A DNA stretch of 64,000 nucleotides from positions 1 through 64,000 of the forward strand of contig NZ_RAQQ01000010.1 of the NCBI RefSeq assembly GCF_003610785.1, given 5' to 3'. This document shows, one piece after another, positions 8,428 to 16,799 of the stretch (position 1 is the stretch's first letter; every line of letters starts with the position of its first letter). The position numbers and the translations under genes are program-made. The notes beneath the pieces are model-generated. The model saw nothing but the letters and a program-made list of their open reading frames with translations, was not told where the DNA came from and searched no databases. The DNA is from Micromonospora globbae. Its GTDB lineage: Bacteria; Actinomycetota; Actinomycetes; Mycobacteriales; Micromonosporaceae.

Positions 8428-9956
8428 CCGCACCCTGGTGGCGCGAGGCCGTCACCTACGAGGCGTACGTCCGCTCGTTCGCCGACGGCGACGGCGACGG
8501 CCTGGGCGACCTGCCCGGCCTGCGCGGGCGCCTGCCCTACCTGGCCTCCCTCGGCGTCGACGCGCTGTGGATCACCCCGTTCTACCCCAGCCCCGACCAC
8601 GACGCCGGCTACGACGTCACCGACCACCGCGACGTCGACCCCCGGCTGGGCACCCTCGCCGACGCCGACGGCGTGATCGCCGACGCGCACCGGCTGGGCC
8701 TGCGGGTGGTCGTCGACCTGGTGCTCAACCACGTCTCGTCGGCGCACCCCTGGTTCGTGGCCGCCCGCGCGGCCGGCCCCGGCGCGCCCGAGCGCGCCCG
8801 GTTCCACGTCCGGCCCGGACGCGGCCCCGACGGCGCCACCCCGCCGACCAACTGGCCGTCCATCTTCGGCGGCCCGGCGTGGACGCCGTTCGGCGACGGC
8901 GAGTGGTACCTGCACCTGTTCGACCGCGAGCAGCCCGACCTGCGGCACGAGCACCCGGAGGTGGCCGCCGACGCCCTCGCGACGCTGCGGTTCTGGCTGG
9001 ACCGGGGCGTGGACGGGGTGCGCTTCGACGCCGCCGGCTCGCTGTCGAAGGACCCCGCGTACCCGGACCTGCCCGACGGGTGGCGGCCGGGCGACCCGGC
9101 GCCGTACAGCGACCGGGACGAGGTGCACGAGATCTACCGCCGCTGGGCGCGGGTGCTGGCGTCGTACCCGGGCGACCGGCTCGGGGTGGCGGAGACCTGG
9201 GGCGGGCCGGACGTGCTCGCGCCCTACCTGCGCCCCGACGAGCTGGGGCAGGCGTTCGCCATGGACCCGCTCTACTGGCCGCTGCGCGCACAGCCGTGGC
9301 GGGAGGGCGTCGACGCGCTGCTGGCCGCCACGGGACGGCACGGGCGGCTGCCCACCTGGGTGCACGGCAGCCACGACGTGCGCCGCGCCGCCGACCGGTG
9401 GGGGCCCGACGGCGCCCGGGCGGTGCTGCTCCTGATGCTGGCGTTGCCCGGCGCGGTCTACCTGTACGCGGGGGACGAACTCGGCCTGCCCGAGGTGGCG
9501 CTCGCCGACGAGGAGATCCGCGACCCGGTGTTCCGGCGCTCCGGCGGCGCCGACCGGGGCCGCGACGGCGCCCGCGTGCCGCTGCCGTGGACCGACGGCC
9601 CGGCGCCGTACGGCTTCGGCCCGGACGGCGCGACCCCGTGGCTGCCGCAACCCGCCGGCTGGGGCGCGCGGTCGGTGGCCCGGCAGAGCGACGACCCGGC
9701 CTCCCCGCTGGCGGTGACCCGGGCCGCGCTGGCGCTGCGCGGCGCGTGGTGGCGGGGCCGGCCGGAGGAGCTGACCTGGCGGGACGCGCCCGCCGACTGC
9801 CTGGCCTTCCGCCGGGGGCAGCACGGCCCGACCTGCCTGGTCAACTTCGGGGACGCGCCGGTGGACTGGCGCCCGTACGGCCGGCGGCTGCTGCTGGCCA
9901 GCGCCCCGGCGACGGAGGAGAAGCTGCCGGCGCGCGCCACCGCGTGGCTCGCGTGA
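8424..9956 (+). CDS. GH13 alpha-glucosidase/amylase-family enzyme
   Basis: 510-aa cytosolic alpha-amylase-family protein. GH13 regions are visible: I, VVDLVLNHV (D98); II, DGVRFDAAG with nucleophile D202; III, VAETW with acid/base E257; IV, VHGSHDVRR with D318. Region IV normally reads NHD; here Ser replaces Asn. The start AWWREAVTYEAYVRSFADGDGDGLGD and overall length fit the oligo-1,6-glucosidase/alpha-glucosidase/trehalose-synthase branch, hydrolysing or transferring alpha-linked glucose. ATG 8424 overlaps the upstream stop (ATGA), so it is co-translated with the GH39 pair. A triplicated sequence covers its last codons and a strong terminator follows. Confidence 0.87.
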   Translation: MTAPWWREAVTYEAYVRSFADGDGDGLGDLPGLRGRLPYLASLGVDALWITPFYPSPDHDAGYDVTDHRDVDPRLGTLADADGVIADAHRLGLRVVVDLVLNHVSSAHPWFVAARAAGPGAPERARFHVRPGRGPDGATPPTNWPSIFGGPAWTPFGDGEWYLHLFDREQPDLRHEHPEVAADALATLRFWLDRGVDGVRFDAAGSLSKDPAYPDLPDGWRPGDPAPYSDRDEVHEIYRRWARVLASYPGDRLGVAETWGGPDVLAPYLRPDELGQAFAMDPLYWPLRAQPWREGVDALLAATGRHGRLPTWVHGSHDVRRAADRWGPDGARAVLLLMLALPGAVYLYAGDELGLPEVALADEEIRDPVFRRSGGADRGRDGARVPLPWTDGPAPYGFGPDGATPWLPQPAGWGARSVARQSDDPASPLAVTRAALALRGAWWRGRPEELTWRDAPADCLAFRRGQHGPTCLVNFGDAPVDWRPYGRRLLLASAPATEEKLPARATAWLA

Positions 9957-10018
9957 GAGCGCGCGCGACAGACCTGGCTCGCGTGAGAGCGCCGGCCACC
10001 GCCTGGCTCGCGTGAGCG
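9945..10018. repeat. Three direct repeats at the GH13 3' end
   Basis: TGGCTCGCGTGAGAGCGC occurs at 9945-9962 and 9975-9992, and its first 13 bases plus CG at 10004-10018 (spacing 30 and 29 bases). The first copy contains the last codons (Trp-Leu-Ala) and stop of the GH13 gene. The preceding CCACCG is also duplicated before the third copy. It looks like slippage duplication of the coding end, leaving three possible stop points. Confidence 0.8.
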
Positions 10019-10061
10019 AAGGGGCCCCCGCGGACGCCTCGGGTGGCGCGGGGGCCCCTTC
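10018..10061. terminator. Bidirectional terminator between convergent operons
   Basis: Perfect 15-bp inverted repeat: GAAGGGGCCCCCGCG at 10018-10032 and its complement at 10047-10061, with a 14-base loop. It lies between the GH13 gene (+) and the ABC transporter ATPase (-), so it can serve both. No U tract follows, as is common in high-GC actinobacteria. Confidence 0.85.
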
Positions 10062-10085
10062 GTGACACCCGGTCGGCGGCGTGAC

Positions 10086-11957
10086 CTAACCGGCGGCCGC
10101 CTTCGCGAACGGGTTCGGGATCGAGTCGAGCAGCAGCCTCGTGTACTCGTCGCGGGCCGCCCCGATCACCTCCCGCGTGGGGCCGCGCTCGACCAGCACG
10201 CCCTGGTTGAGCACCAGCACCTCGTCGGCCAGCAGCCGGGCGCTGAGCAGGTCGTGGGTGATGTAGAGCATCGCCAGCCGGCGGTCGCGGACCAGGTCGC
10301 CGAGCAGTTCGAGGATCTCGGCGCGGATCGACACGTCCAGCATGGAGATCGGTTCGTCGGCGATGAGCACCCGCGGGTCGGGCGCGAGGGCCCGCGCGGT
10401 CACGACCCGCTGCCGCTGACCGCCGGAGAGCTGGTGCGGCAGCTTGTCGAGGAACTGGCCGGCCGGGGCGAGTCCGACGCTCTCCAGCAGCTGCGCGGCG
10501 CGCTCGCGGGCGGCCGCCCCGCGCAGGCCGGCGAAGTTGGCCAGCGGCCGGGACAGCGCGTACGCGACGGTGCGGGTCGGGTTCAGCGCGCTGAACGGGT
10601 CCTGGAACACCATCTGCACGTGGCGGCGGTAGTCGCGCAGGGCCGCGCCCCGCAGCCGGTCCACCCGCACGTCGGTGCCGTCGTCGCCGGTGAACCGGAC
10701 CTCGCCGCTGGTCGGGCGTTCCACCGCCGTGACGATCCGGGCGAGGGTGGACTTGCCGCTGCCGCTCTGCCCGACGAGGGCCGTCACGACGCCGGGGCGC
10801 AACGCGAAGGACACGTCGCGGACCGCCTCGACGCTGCTGGTCCGCAGCCCCCGCCGGGTGGTGTAGCGCTTGCTCACCCCCGTGACCGTGAGCACGGGGG
10901 CGGCCTCGGCCGCGTCGGCCGGCCGGTCGAGGGTGCCCGTGGCCGGGAAGTGGCTGCCCAGGGTGGTGGCGGCGTCGGCGCTGCCGAGCGTCACCACCGG
11001 CAGCCGGTCGGACTGGGCGACCAGGCAGCGGACCAGCCCGTGCCGGTCGGGCAGCAGGTCCGGGTGCGTCGTCCGGCAGGCGTCCTCCACGTGCGGGCAG
11101 CGGGCGGCGAAGAGGCAGCCGGTGTGCGGCCGGGACAGGTCCGGCGGCCGGCCGGGGATGTAGCTGACCCGGACGTCGGGCAGGCGCGGGTCGGCGTACG
11201 ACCCGAGCAGACCACGGCTGTACGGGTGCCGGGGCTCGCGGAGCATGTCGGCGGCGCGGCGGTCCTCGACGATCTCGCCGCCGTACATGACCATGACGCG
11301 GTCGGCCATCTCCAGCACGGTGCCCAGGTCGTGGCTGATGAACAGCACCGCGAAGCCCAGCTCGCGGCGCAGCTCGGCGAGGCGGGTGAGGATGCCCCGC
11401 TGGACCACCACGTCCAGCCCCGTGGTGGGTTCGTCGAGCAGCACGAGCTTGGGGCGCAGGGCGAGGGCGAGCGCGAGGGCCACCCGCTGTTTCATGCCGC
11501 CGGACAGCTCGTGCGGGTACGCCCGCAGCACCCGCCGGTCCAGGGCGACCAGTTCGAGCAGTTCGGTGGCGCGTTCGGTGACGTCGCCGGGCACCTTGTG
11601 CGCGGCGAACGTGTCGGCGAACTGGGCGTGCACCCGGATCACCGGGTTGAGCGAGTTCATGCTGCTCTGGAACACGGTGGACAGGTCCACCCAGCGCAGC
11701 TCGCGCAGCTTCTCCTCGTCGGCGGTGGTCAGGTCGACGCCGTCGAAGGTGACCCGACCGCCGGTGATGCGCGCCGGCGGTGAGAGCAGCCGCAGCACCG
11801 CGTTGCCGAGCGTCGACTTGCCGCAGCCGGACTCGCCGAGCAGTCCCACGAACTCGCCCTCGGAGATGTGGAACGACACGTCGTGCACGGCCCGGTTCGC
11901 CGGCTGGTCGCGGGGGGTGTAGGTGACCGAGAGGTGGTCCACCTCGAGCAGAGCCAT
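10086..11957 (-). CDS. Dipeptide/oligopeptide-type ABC transporter, fused dual ATPase
   Basis: 623-aa protein carrying two complete ABC domains, a DppD-DppF fusion. The first half has Walker A GESGCGKST, signature LSGGMKQR and Walker B LVLLDEPTTGLD, then the oligopeptide-transporter C-terminal block with cysteines TGCLFAARCPHVEDAC. The second half has GQSGSGKST, LSGGQRQR and VLIADEPISMLD. It powers uptake through the two permeases encoded upstream on the same strand. ATG 11957 is one base after the upstream permease stop. Peptide/nickel-class importers also carry plant oligosaccharides in several bacteria and archaea; the glycosidase context favours a sugar ligand here (inference). Confidence 0.92.
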   Translation of the reverse strand: MALLEVDHLSVTYTPRDQPANRAVHDVSFHISEGEFVGLLGESGCGKSTLGNAVLRLLSPPARITGGRVTFDGVDLTTADEEKLRELRWVDLSTVFQSSMNSLNPVIRVHAQFADTFAAHKVPGDVTERATELLELVALDRRVLRAYPHELSGGMKQRVALALALALRPKLVLLDEPTTGLDVVVQRGILTRLAELRRELGFAVLFISHDLGTVLEMADRVMVMYGGEIVEDRRAADMLREPRHPYSRGLLGSYADPRLPDVRVSYIPGRPPDLSRPHTGCLFAARCPHVEDACRTTHPDLLPDRHGLVRCLVAQSDRLPVVTLGSADAATTLGSHFPATGTLDRPADAAEAAPVLTVTGVSKRYTTRRGLRTSSVEAVRDVSFALRPGVVTALVGQSGSGKSTLARIVTAVERPTSGEVRFTGDDGTDVRVDRLRGAALRDYRRHVQMVFQDPFSALNPTRTVAYALSRPLANFAGLRGAAARERAAQLLESVGLAPAGQFLDKLPHQLSGGQRQRVVTARALAPDPRVLIADEPISMLDVSIRAEILELLGDLVRDRRLAMLYITHDLLSARLLADEVLVLNQGVLVERGPTREVIGAARDEYTRLLLDSIPNPFAKAAAG

Positions 11958-11958
11958 G

Positions 11959-12888
11959 TCAGTCCTCCCGCAGGTGGGGGTTGCTCAGCGCGTCGATGCC
12001 GAAGTTGATGAGCGTGAAGGAGGTGATGAGCAGGGAGAGCGCCAGGCCGGGGGCGATGAGCCAGGCCCACTGGCCGGTGAGCATCGCGCCGCCGAGGCTC
12101 GCCTGGTTGAGCATCGTCCCCCAGCTGACGGTCAGCGGGTCGCCGAGCCCGAGGAACGCCAGGCCCGCCTCGCCGCCGATGGCGCCGAGCGCCGCGCCCA
12201 TGAACCCGACCACGATGAGCGAGGTCATGTTCGGCACGATCTCGCGGGCGATGATCCGGGCCGTGCGGTCGCCGGCGAACCGGGCGGCCGTGATGTAGTC
12301 CCGGGTGCGCAGGGTGATGATCTGCGAGCGCTTGATCCGGGCGCCGTACGCCCAGCCGGTCACGCTGATGACGATGATGATCAGCCAGAGCCCGCGGACC
12401 GGGGCGTACGCGGCGAGCGTCACCATGAGCGGCAGCGCCGGCACGACGAGGCCGAGGTTGATGAGGAACGACAGCACCTCGTCGACCCAGCCGCCCACGA
12501 ACCCCGCCGTGAGGCCGACGACCAGGCCGATGAGGGTGGAGAGGACGCCGGCCGCGAGGCCGACGACCAGCGAGGTGCGGGCGCCGACGACCAGTTGGGA
12601 GAAGACGTCCTCGCCCTGCGCCGTGGTGCCCAGCCAGTGGTCGGCGGTGGGGCCCAGCGAGGTCGGGAACGCGTCGTCGCGCGGGTCGTACGGGGCGATC
12701 AGCGGCGCGAACACCGCGACGAGGACGAACGCCGCGAGCATCAGGATGCCGATGCGGCACTTGCGGTTGCGCCAGAGGATGACGAACCAGCCGGGCAGCC
12801 GGGTGCCGCGGGCCACCGCGGTGGCGGCGGCCTGCACACCCTCGGTGTCCGCGCCGGGCGCGGGTACGGCGGGGGCCGGTGTGCTCAC
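11959..12888 (-). CDS. ABC transporter permease (DppC type)
   Basis: 309-aa inner-membrane permease of the DppC/OppC class. It has an N-terminal soluble tail, a first membrane segment (residues about 45-65, IGILMLAAFVLVAVFAPLIAPYDP), the family block HWLGTTAQGEDVFSQLVVGARTSL, then five more helices. The EAA-like loop is TRDYITAARFAGDRTARIIAREIVPN. It pairs with the adjacent DppB-type subunit to form the translocation pore. GTG 12888 is preceded by GTGAGGAC. It lies in the order SBP, permease B, permease C, ATPase. Confidence 0.9.
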   Translation of the reverse strand: MSTPAPAVPAPGADTEGVQAAATAVARGTRLPGWFVILWRNRKCRIGILMLAAFVLVAVFAPLIAPYDPRDDAFPTSLGPTADHWLGTTAQGEDVFSQLVVGARTSLVVGLAAGVLSTLIGLVVGLTAGFVGGWVDEVLSFLINLGLVVPALPLMVTLAAYAPVRGLWLIIIVISVTGWAYGARIKRSQIITLRTRDYITAARFAGDRTARIIAREIVPNMTSLIVVGFMGAALGAIGGEAGLAFLGLGDPLTVSWGTMLNQASLGGAMLTGQWAWLIAPGLALSLLITSFTLINFGIDALSNPHLRED

Positions 12889-12919
12889 GCGTCCTCACCC
12901 CGCCCGTCGTGACCGATGG

Positions 12920-13924
12920 TCATACCGACTCCACCTTTCGCACCCGGGGGTCGAGGAACCCGTAGAGCAGATCGGCCAGGAAGTTCGCCACGAGCACGCC
13001 GATCGTGGTGAACAGGAAGATGGCCTGCATCAGGGGGTAGTCCCGGCTGGACACCGACTCCAGCAGCAGCCGGCCCATGCCGGGGTAGTTGAAGACCGTC
13101 TCGACGAGGACGGTGCCGCCGAGGATGCCGCCGAGCGCGATGGCGAAGCCGGTGACGTTGGGCAGGATCGCGATGCGCGCGCCGTAGGTGATGGCGACGC
13201 GGCGCCGGGGCAGTCCGCGGGCGACCGCGAGGCGGGTGTGGTCCTCGCCGAGGCTCTGCACCATGTTGTTGCGCATGCCGATGATCCAGCCGATCGGCCC
13301 GGTGATCAGCAGCGCCACCGCCGGCAGCACGCTGTGCTGGAAGGCGTCGGAGATGAACAGCCAGTTCCATCCGGGCGAGCTGCCGCCGCCGTAGCCGCCG
13401 CGCTCAGGGAACCAGCGCAGCGTGATGGCGAAGACGTAGACGAGCAGCAGGGCGAGCCAGAAGAACGGCAGCGTGCCGAGGAACGTCGAGCCCAGCGTGA
13501 TGACCGAGTCGACGCGGCTGTTGCGGCGGTACGCGGCCCAGGTGCCGAGCAGGGTGCCGACGACGAACGAGATGATCTGCGTGACGCCGACCAGGATCAC
13601 CGTCCACGGCAGCGCCTGCCCGATCATGTGGGTCACGCTGTACGGGAAGTACGTGTACGAGATGCCGAAGTCGCCGTGCAGCACCGCCCCGAGGTACTGG
13701 ACGTACTGGTCGAAGAGGTTGCCGTCCGGGGTGCCGAGCATGACGCGGATCGCCTGCACCTGGGCCGGGTCGATGCTCTCGCTCTGCCCGGCCAGCCGCG
13801 ACACGATGGCCTCGGCCGGGTCGCCGGGCTGCAGCCGCGGGATCAGGAAGTTCAGCGTGACGGCGGCCCACAGGGTGCCGAGGAAGAACAGGAAGCGTCT
13901 GACGAAGTAGGCCACGGGAGCCAT
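12920..13924 (-). CDS. ABC transporter permease (DppB type)
   Basis: 334-aa inner-membrane permease. The N-terminus VAYFVRRFLFFLGTLWAAVTLNFLIPRLQPGDPAE is the classic DppB/OppB opening, followed by a periplasmic loop (residues about 45-95), four to five further helices, and the EAA loop LAVARGLPRRRVAITYGARIAILPNVTG. It is partner of the DppC-type subunit. ATG 13924 has AAAGGG almost touching it; GTG 13915 (Val-4) would give better spacing, so the exact start is uncertain. A strong hairpin separates it from the solute-binding gene. Confidence 0.9.
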   Translation of the reverse strand: MAPVAYFVRRFLFFLGTLWAAVTLNFLIPRLQPGDPAEAIVSRLAGQSESIDPAQVQAIRVMLGTPDGNLFDQYVQYLGAVLHGDFGISYTYFPYSVTHMIGQALPWTVILVGVTQIISFVVGTLLGTWAAYRRNSRVDSVITLGSTFLGTLPFFWLALLLVYVFAITLRWFPERGGYGGGSSPGWNWLFISDAFQHSVLPAVALLITGPIGWIIGMRNNMVQSLGEDHTRLAVARGLPRRRVAITYGARIAILPNVTGFAIALGGILGGTVLVETVFNYPGMGRLLLESVSSRDYPLMQAIFLFTTIGVLVANFLADLLYGFLDPRVRKVESV

Positions 13925-13940
13925 CCCTTTCTCGGGGCGT

Positions 13941-13972
13941 GCCGGCCGGCGCGCGCGGGCGCGCCGGCCGGC
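13941..13972. terminator. Intra-operon hairpin after the binding-protein gene
   Basis: Perfect 14-bp stem (GCCGGCCGGCGCGC at 13941-13954 with its complement at 13959-13972) and a 4-base loop, between the binding-protein stop and the permease start. Such stems commonly stabilise or attenuate ABC operon mRNA so that binding protein exceeds permease. Same-strand genes continue downstream, so full termination is unlikely. Confidence 0.75.
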
Positions 13973-13978
13973 CGTCGG

Positions 13979-15652
13979 CTACTTGGCGCCGGCCCCGGCG
14001 GGCTTCAGGTTGGTGATGATCAGCAGGTTGTCGCTCGGCGCGGCGTACGGGTTCTCCTCGTTCGGCCAGCCGACCGCCTTGGTCGTGCGGTACTGGAACC
14101 ACTTCGCGCCGTACCAGAGCGGGATCATCGGCACCTGCTCCATCATGACCTTGGTGAGGTCGGCGACGGCGGCCTTCTGCGCGGCCTCGTCCGTGGCCGT
14201 GCGCAGGGTGTCGATGAGCTGGTCGGTGCGCGGGTCGTTCCAGCGGACGAAGTTGCTGACCGCCTTCTTGCCGATCGGCGCGGACTGGTCGCTGGCCAGC
14301 GGCTCCTGGAAGTTGCGGAACATGTTGCAGCTACCGCCGTGGACGCCGAGCAGCATGTCGTAGTTGCCGATCGCCCGGTCGTTCTCGTACGCCTCGGGGG
14401 TGGGCGTCTCGGCCCGGACGGTGAAGCCCAGCGCGGTCAGGTTCGCCACGATGATCCGCTGCGCCTGCACCCAGTCGGTCCAGGAGCCGGGCACCCGGAA
14501 GCTGAACTGGATCGGCTTGCCGTCCTTGCCGACCCGCTTGCCGTCGCCGTTGCGGGGGTAGCCGGCGGCCGTGAGGTCGGCGTCGGCCTTGGCCTGGTCG
14601 TACGCGATGACGCCCTGGTTGGGGATGTCCTTCGGCAGCCAGTCGGCCTGCCCGGGCACCACGAGACCGGTCTGGCTGGCCGGCTTGACGTAGCCGAGCT
14701 GCGCCTTGTCGACGATCTCCTGCCGGTTGAACGCGGGCAGCAGGGCCTTGCGGAAGGCGGTGTCGTTGAACGGCGCCTTCGTGAGGTTCATGTAGACGCT
14801 GATCGAGCCGCCGGAGGGATACCAGTACTTGTTGTGCTCCGGGTCCCGGTCGACGTACGCCTTCTTGATGTCCGGCACGAACATGGCGTTCGTGTCGTAC
14901 TCGCCGCGGCTGAGCTTGAGCTGGTCGATCTGGCCCCCGCCGTCGGCCTTGTGGAACCGCAGCTCGTCCACCATGACCTTGTCGGCCTGCCAGTAGTCGG
15001 GGTTGCGGGCCAGCGTCAGCTGCTGCGGGTTGAACGCCTTGACGGTGAACGGGCCGGTGCCGACGGGCTTCTCGGCGTTGGGGAACGTCACCGGGTCGGG
15101 CACGGTGGACCAGACGTGCTTCGGCACGATCTTGATCTCGCTGAAGAGCGTGAAGGCCGCGGCGCCGGGCTGGGTGAACCGCATGGTGACGGTCTGCGGG
15201 TCGGTCGCCTCCACGGCGCTCAGGTAGCGCCAGATGCCCTTGGTGTCGAGCGCCTTGTGCTGCTTGAGCATGTCGAAGGTGAAGGTGACGTCGTCGGCGG
15301 AGAACGGCTTGCCGTCGTTCCACTTCACCCCGGACCGCAGCTTCCACACCAGCGTCCGCGGGTCGGTCCAGTTCCACTCGGTGGCGAGCCAGGGCTTCGC
15401 CTGGCACCCGTAGTTGTCGTACGTGATGAGCTGCTCGAAGACGTACTCGGTGGCGCCGAGGCGGCTCGCGTCGAGGTACGGGTTGTAGTTGGCCTGCGGG
15501 TTGCTGCCGCCGCCGAAGTCGCCGTAGTCGAGGTAGGCGATGCGGCCCTCGGTGCCGGGGCCGGACTCCTGTTCGGTGCCGGTGCAGCCGCTGGCCGCCA
15601 GGGCGACGGCCACCGCTACGGCGGCGATCCGGGCGAGTCGTGGTCGTTTCAC
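13979..15652 (-). CDS. ABC transporter solute-binding lipoprotein (SBP_bac_5 family)
   Basis: 557-aa lipoprotein that captures the transported ligand outside the membrane. Signal: KRPRLAR, a hydrophobic stretch, and a lipobox LAASGC with Cys at about residue 23. The mature part is an extracellular family-5 binding protein (peptide/nickel/oligosaccharide class): blocks NYNPYLDASRLGATEYVFEQL, LRSGVKWNDGKPFSADDVTFT and YWQADKVMVDELRFH. GTG 15652 overlaps the lacI stop by four bases (GTGA), with GGAGGT eight bases upstream, so repressor and binding protein are translationally coupled. Context with glycosidases points to an oligosaccharide ligand; peptides cannot be excluded by sequence. Confidence 0.9.
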   Translation of the reverse strand: MKRPRLARIAAVAVAVALAASGCTGTEQESGPGTEGRIAYLDYGDFGGGSNPQANYNPYLDASRLGATEYVFEQLITYDNYGCQAKPWLATEWNWTDPRTLVWKLRSGVKWNDGKPFSADDVTFTFDMLKQHKALDTKGIWRYLSAVEATDPQTVTMRFTQPGAAAFTLFSEIKIVPKHVWSTVPDPVTFPNAEKPVGTGPFTVKAFNPQQLTLARNPDYWQADKVMVDELRFHKADGGGQIDQLKLSRGEYDTNAMFVPDIKKAYVDRDPEHNKYWYPSGGSISVYMNLTKAPFNDTAFRKALLPAFNRQEIVDKAQLGYVKPASQTGLVVPGQADWLPKDIPNQGVIAYDQAKADADLTAAGYPRNGDGKRVGKDGKPIQFSFRVPGSWTDWVQAQRIIVANLTALGFTVRAETPTPEAYENDRAIGNYDMLLGVHGGSCNMFRNFQEPLASDQSAPIGKKAVSNFVRWNDPRTDQLIDTLRTATDEAAQKAAVADLTKVMMEQVPMIPLWYGAKWFQYRTTKAVGWPNEENPYAAPSDNLLIITNLKPAGAGAK

Positions 15653-16680
15653 TTGCCGGTACCTCCAGTGGGGGATTCCGCCGGGCAGCCGCAGCTGCGG
15701 CGCACGACGAACTCGGTGGGGAGGACGATGCTGTCGGGCGCCGCCGCGCCGGGGGCGTCGACGGCGGTGAGGATCGACCGGGCGGCCTCGGCGGCCAGGT
15801 CCCGGATCGGCTGTCGCACGGTGGTGAGCGGTGGCGCGACGAGCGCGGCCATGGGCGCGTCGTCGAAGCCGGTGATGACGAGGTCCTCCGGCACGCGCAG
15901 GCCCCGGCCGAGGGCCCCGACGAGGACGCCGAGCGCGATCTCGTCGTTGGCGCAGACCACCGCCTGCGGGGCGGCGCCGCCGGTGAGCAGCCGCTCGGCG
16001 GCGAGCACGCCGTCGGGCTGCTGCATCGCGACCCGGACCGGCTCGGCGGGCGGGTCCAGGTCCAGCTCCCGGTACGCGTCCCGGAAGCCGGCCCACCGCT
16101 CGCTGACGTCGGGCGACCCGTCGGGGTTGCCGACGAAGGCGAGGTCCCGCAGGCCGTGGTCGACGAGCAGGTGCCGGGTCAGCCGCGCCATGGCGGGCGC
16201 GTTGTCGACGCTCACCGAGGGCACGGTCTCCGGGCCCCGACCGGCCAGGACGACCACGGGGACCATCTCGGCGAGCCGCAGCAGCGCCGGGTCGGAGATG
16301 GTGCCGCCGACGACGGCCACGCCGTCGACCCGCCGGGCCATCTCGAGGACCTGGTCGTCGGAGTCCTCCCGCAGGTGGGTGCAGAGGATGTGCACGCTGG
16401 CCCGGGCCGGCACGGCCTCCGACTCGAAGCCCTGGATCAGCTCGGTGAAGTAGGGGCCGGACAGGCCGGGGAAGACCAGGCCGAGCGCGCCGTGCCGGCG
16501 GGCGGCGAGCGCGCGGCCCAGGTGGTCCGGACGGTAGCCGTACTTCTCGATGGCATCGAGGACGCGTCGGCGCATCTCCTCCGACACCTGGCCGGTGCCG
16601 TTGGAGACCCGGGAGACCGTGGCGACCGAGACGCCGGCCAGCCGCGCGATCTCCCGAACCGTGACCCGACTGTTGCCCAT
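15649..16680 (-). CDS. LacI family transcriptional regulator
   Basis: 343-aa repressor. Helix-turn-helix at residues about 6-28 (TVREIARLAGVSVATVSRV), hinge helix near PDHLGRALAARR, then a periplasmic-binding-like effector domain (GALGLVFPGLSGPYFTELIQG through CANDEIALGVLVGALGRG and VVRRSCGCP). ATG 16680 is the natural start. It is first gene of the ABC importer operon and divergent from the GH35 gene; a perfect 12-bp palindrome lies between them, and a near copy precedes the GH39 operon. It probably represses all three units and itself, released by a sugar from the imported oligosaccharide. Confidence 0.92.
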   Translation of the reverse strand: MGNSRVTVREIARLAGVSVATVSRVSNGTGQVSEEMRRRVLDAIEKYGYRPDHLGRALAARRHGALGLVFPGLSGPYFTELIQGFESEAVPARASVHILCTHLREDSDDQVLEMARRVDGVAVVGGTISDPALLRLAEMVPVVVLAGRGPETVPSVSVDNAPAMARLTRHLLVDHGLRDLAFVGNPDGSPDVSERWAGFRDAYRELDLDPPAEPVRVAMQQPDGVLAAERLLTGGAAPQAVVCANDEIALGVLVGALGRGLRVPEDLVITGFDDAPMAALVAPPLTTVRQPIRDLAAEAARSILTAVDAPGAAAPDSIVLPTEFVVRRSCGCPAESPTGGTGK

Positions 16681-16711
16681 GGCTCCCTCGATCCGTAACG
16701 TGCGGTTAACA

Positions 16712-16723
16712 GAAACCGGTTTC
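16712..16723. promoter_or_regulatory. Palindromic LacI-type operator, divergent promoter region
   Basis: GAAACCGGTTTC is a perfect 12-bp palindrome in the 119-base gap between the divergent lacI and GH35 genes. It sits 32 bases before the repressor ATG and 77 bases before the GH35 ATG. The flanks (ACA...CAG) match those of the site at 4691-4702. It can control both divergent units. Confidence 0.8.
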
Positions 16724-16799
16724 AGGCACGATAAGCAGGCGCCCGCCGGAGCACAAGAGGGACCGCCTGGAGATCCGTCGAGAGGAAGAGTCAGACCGC

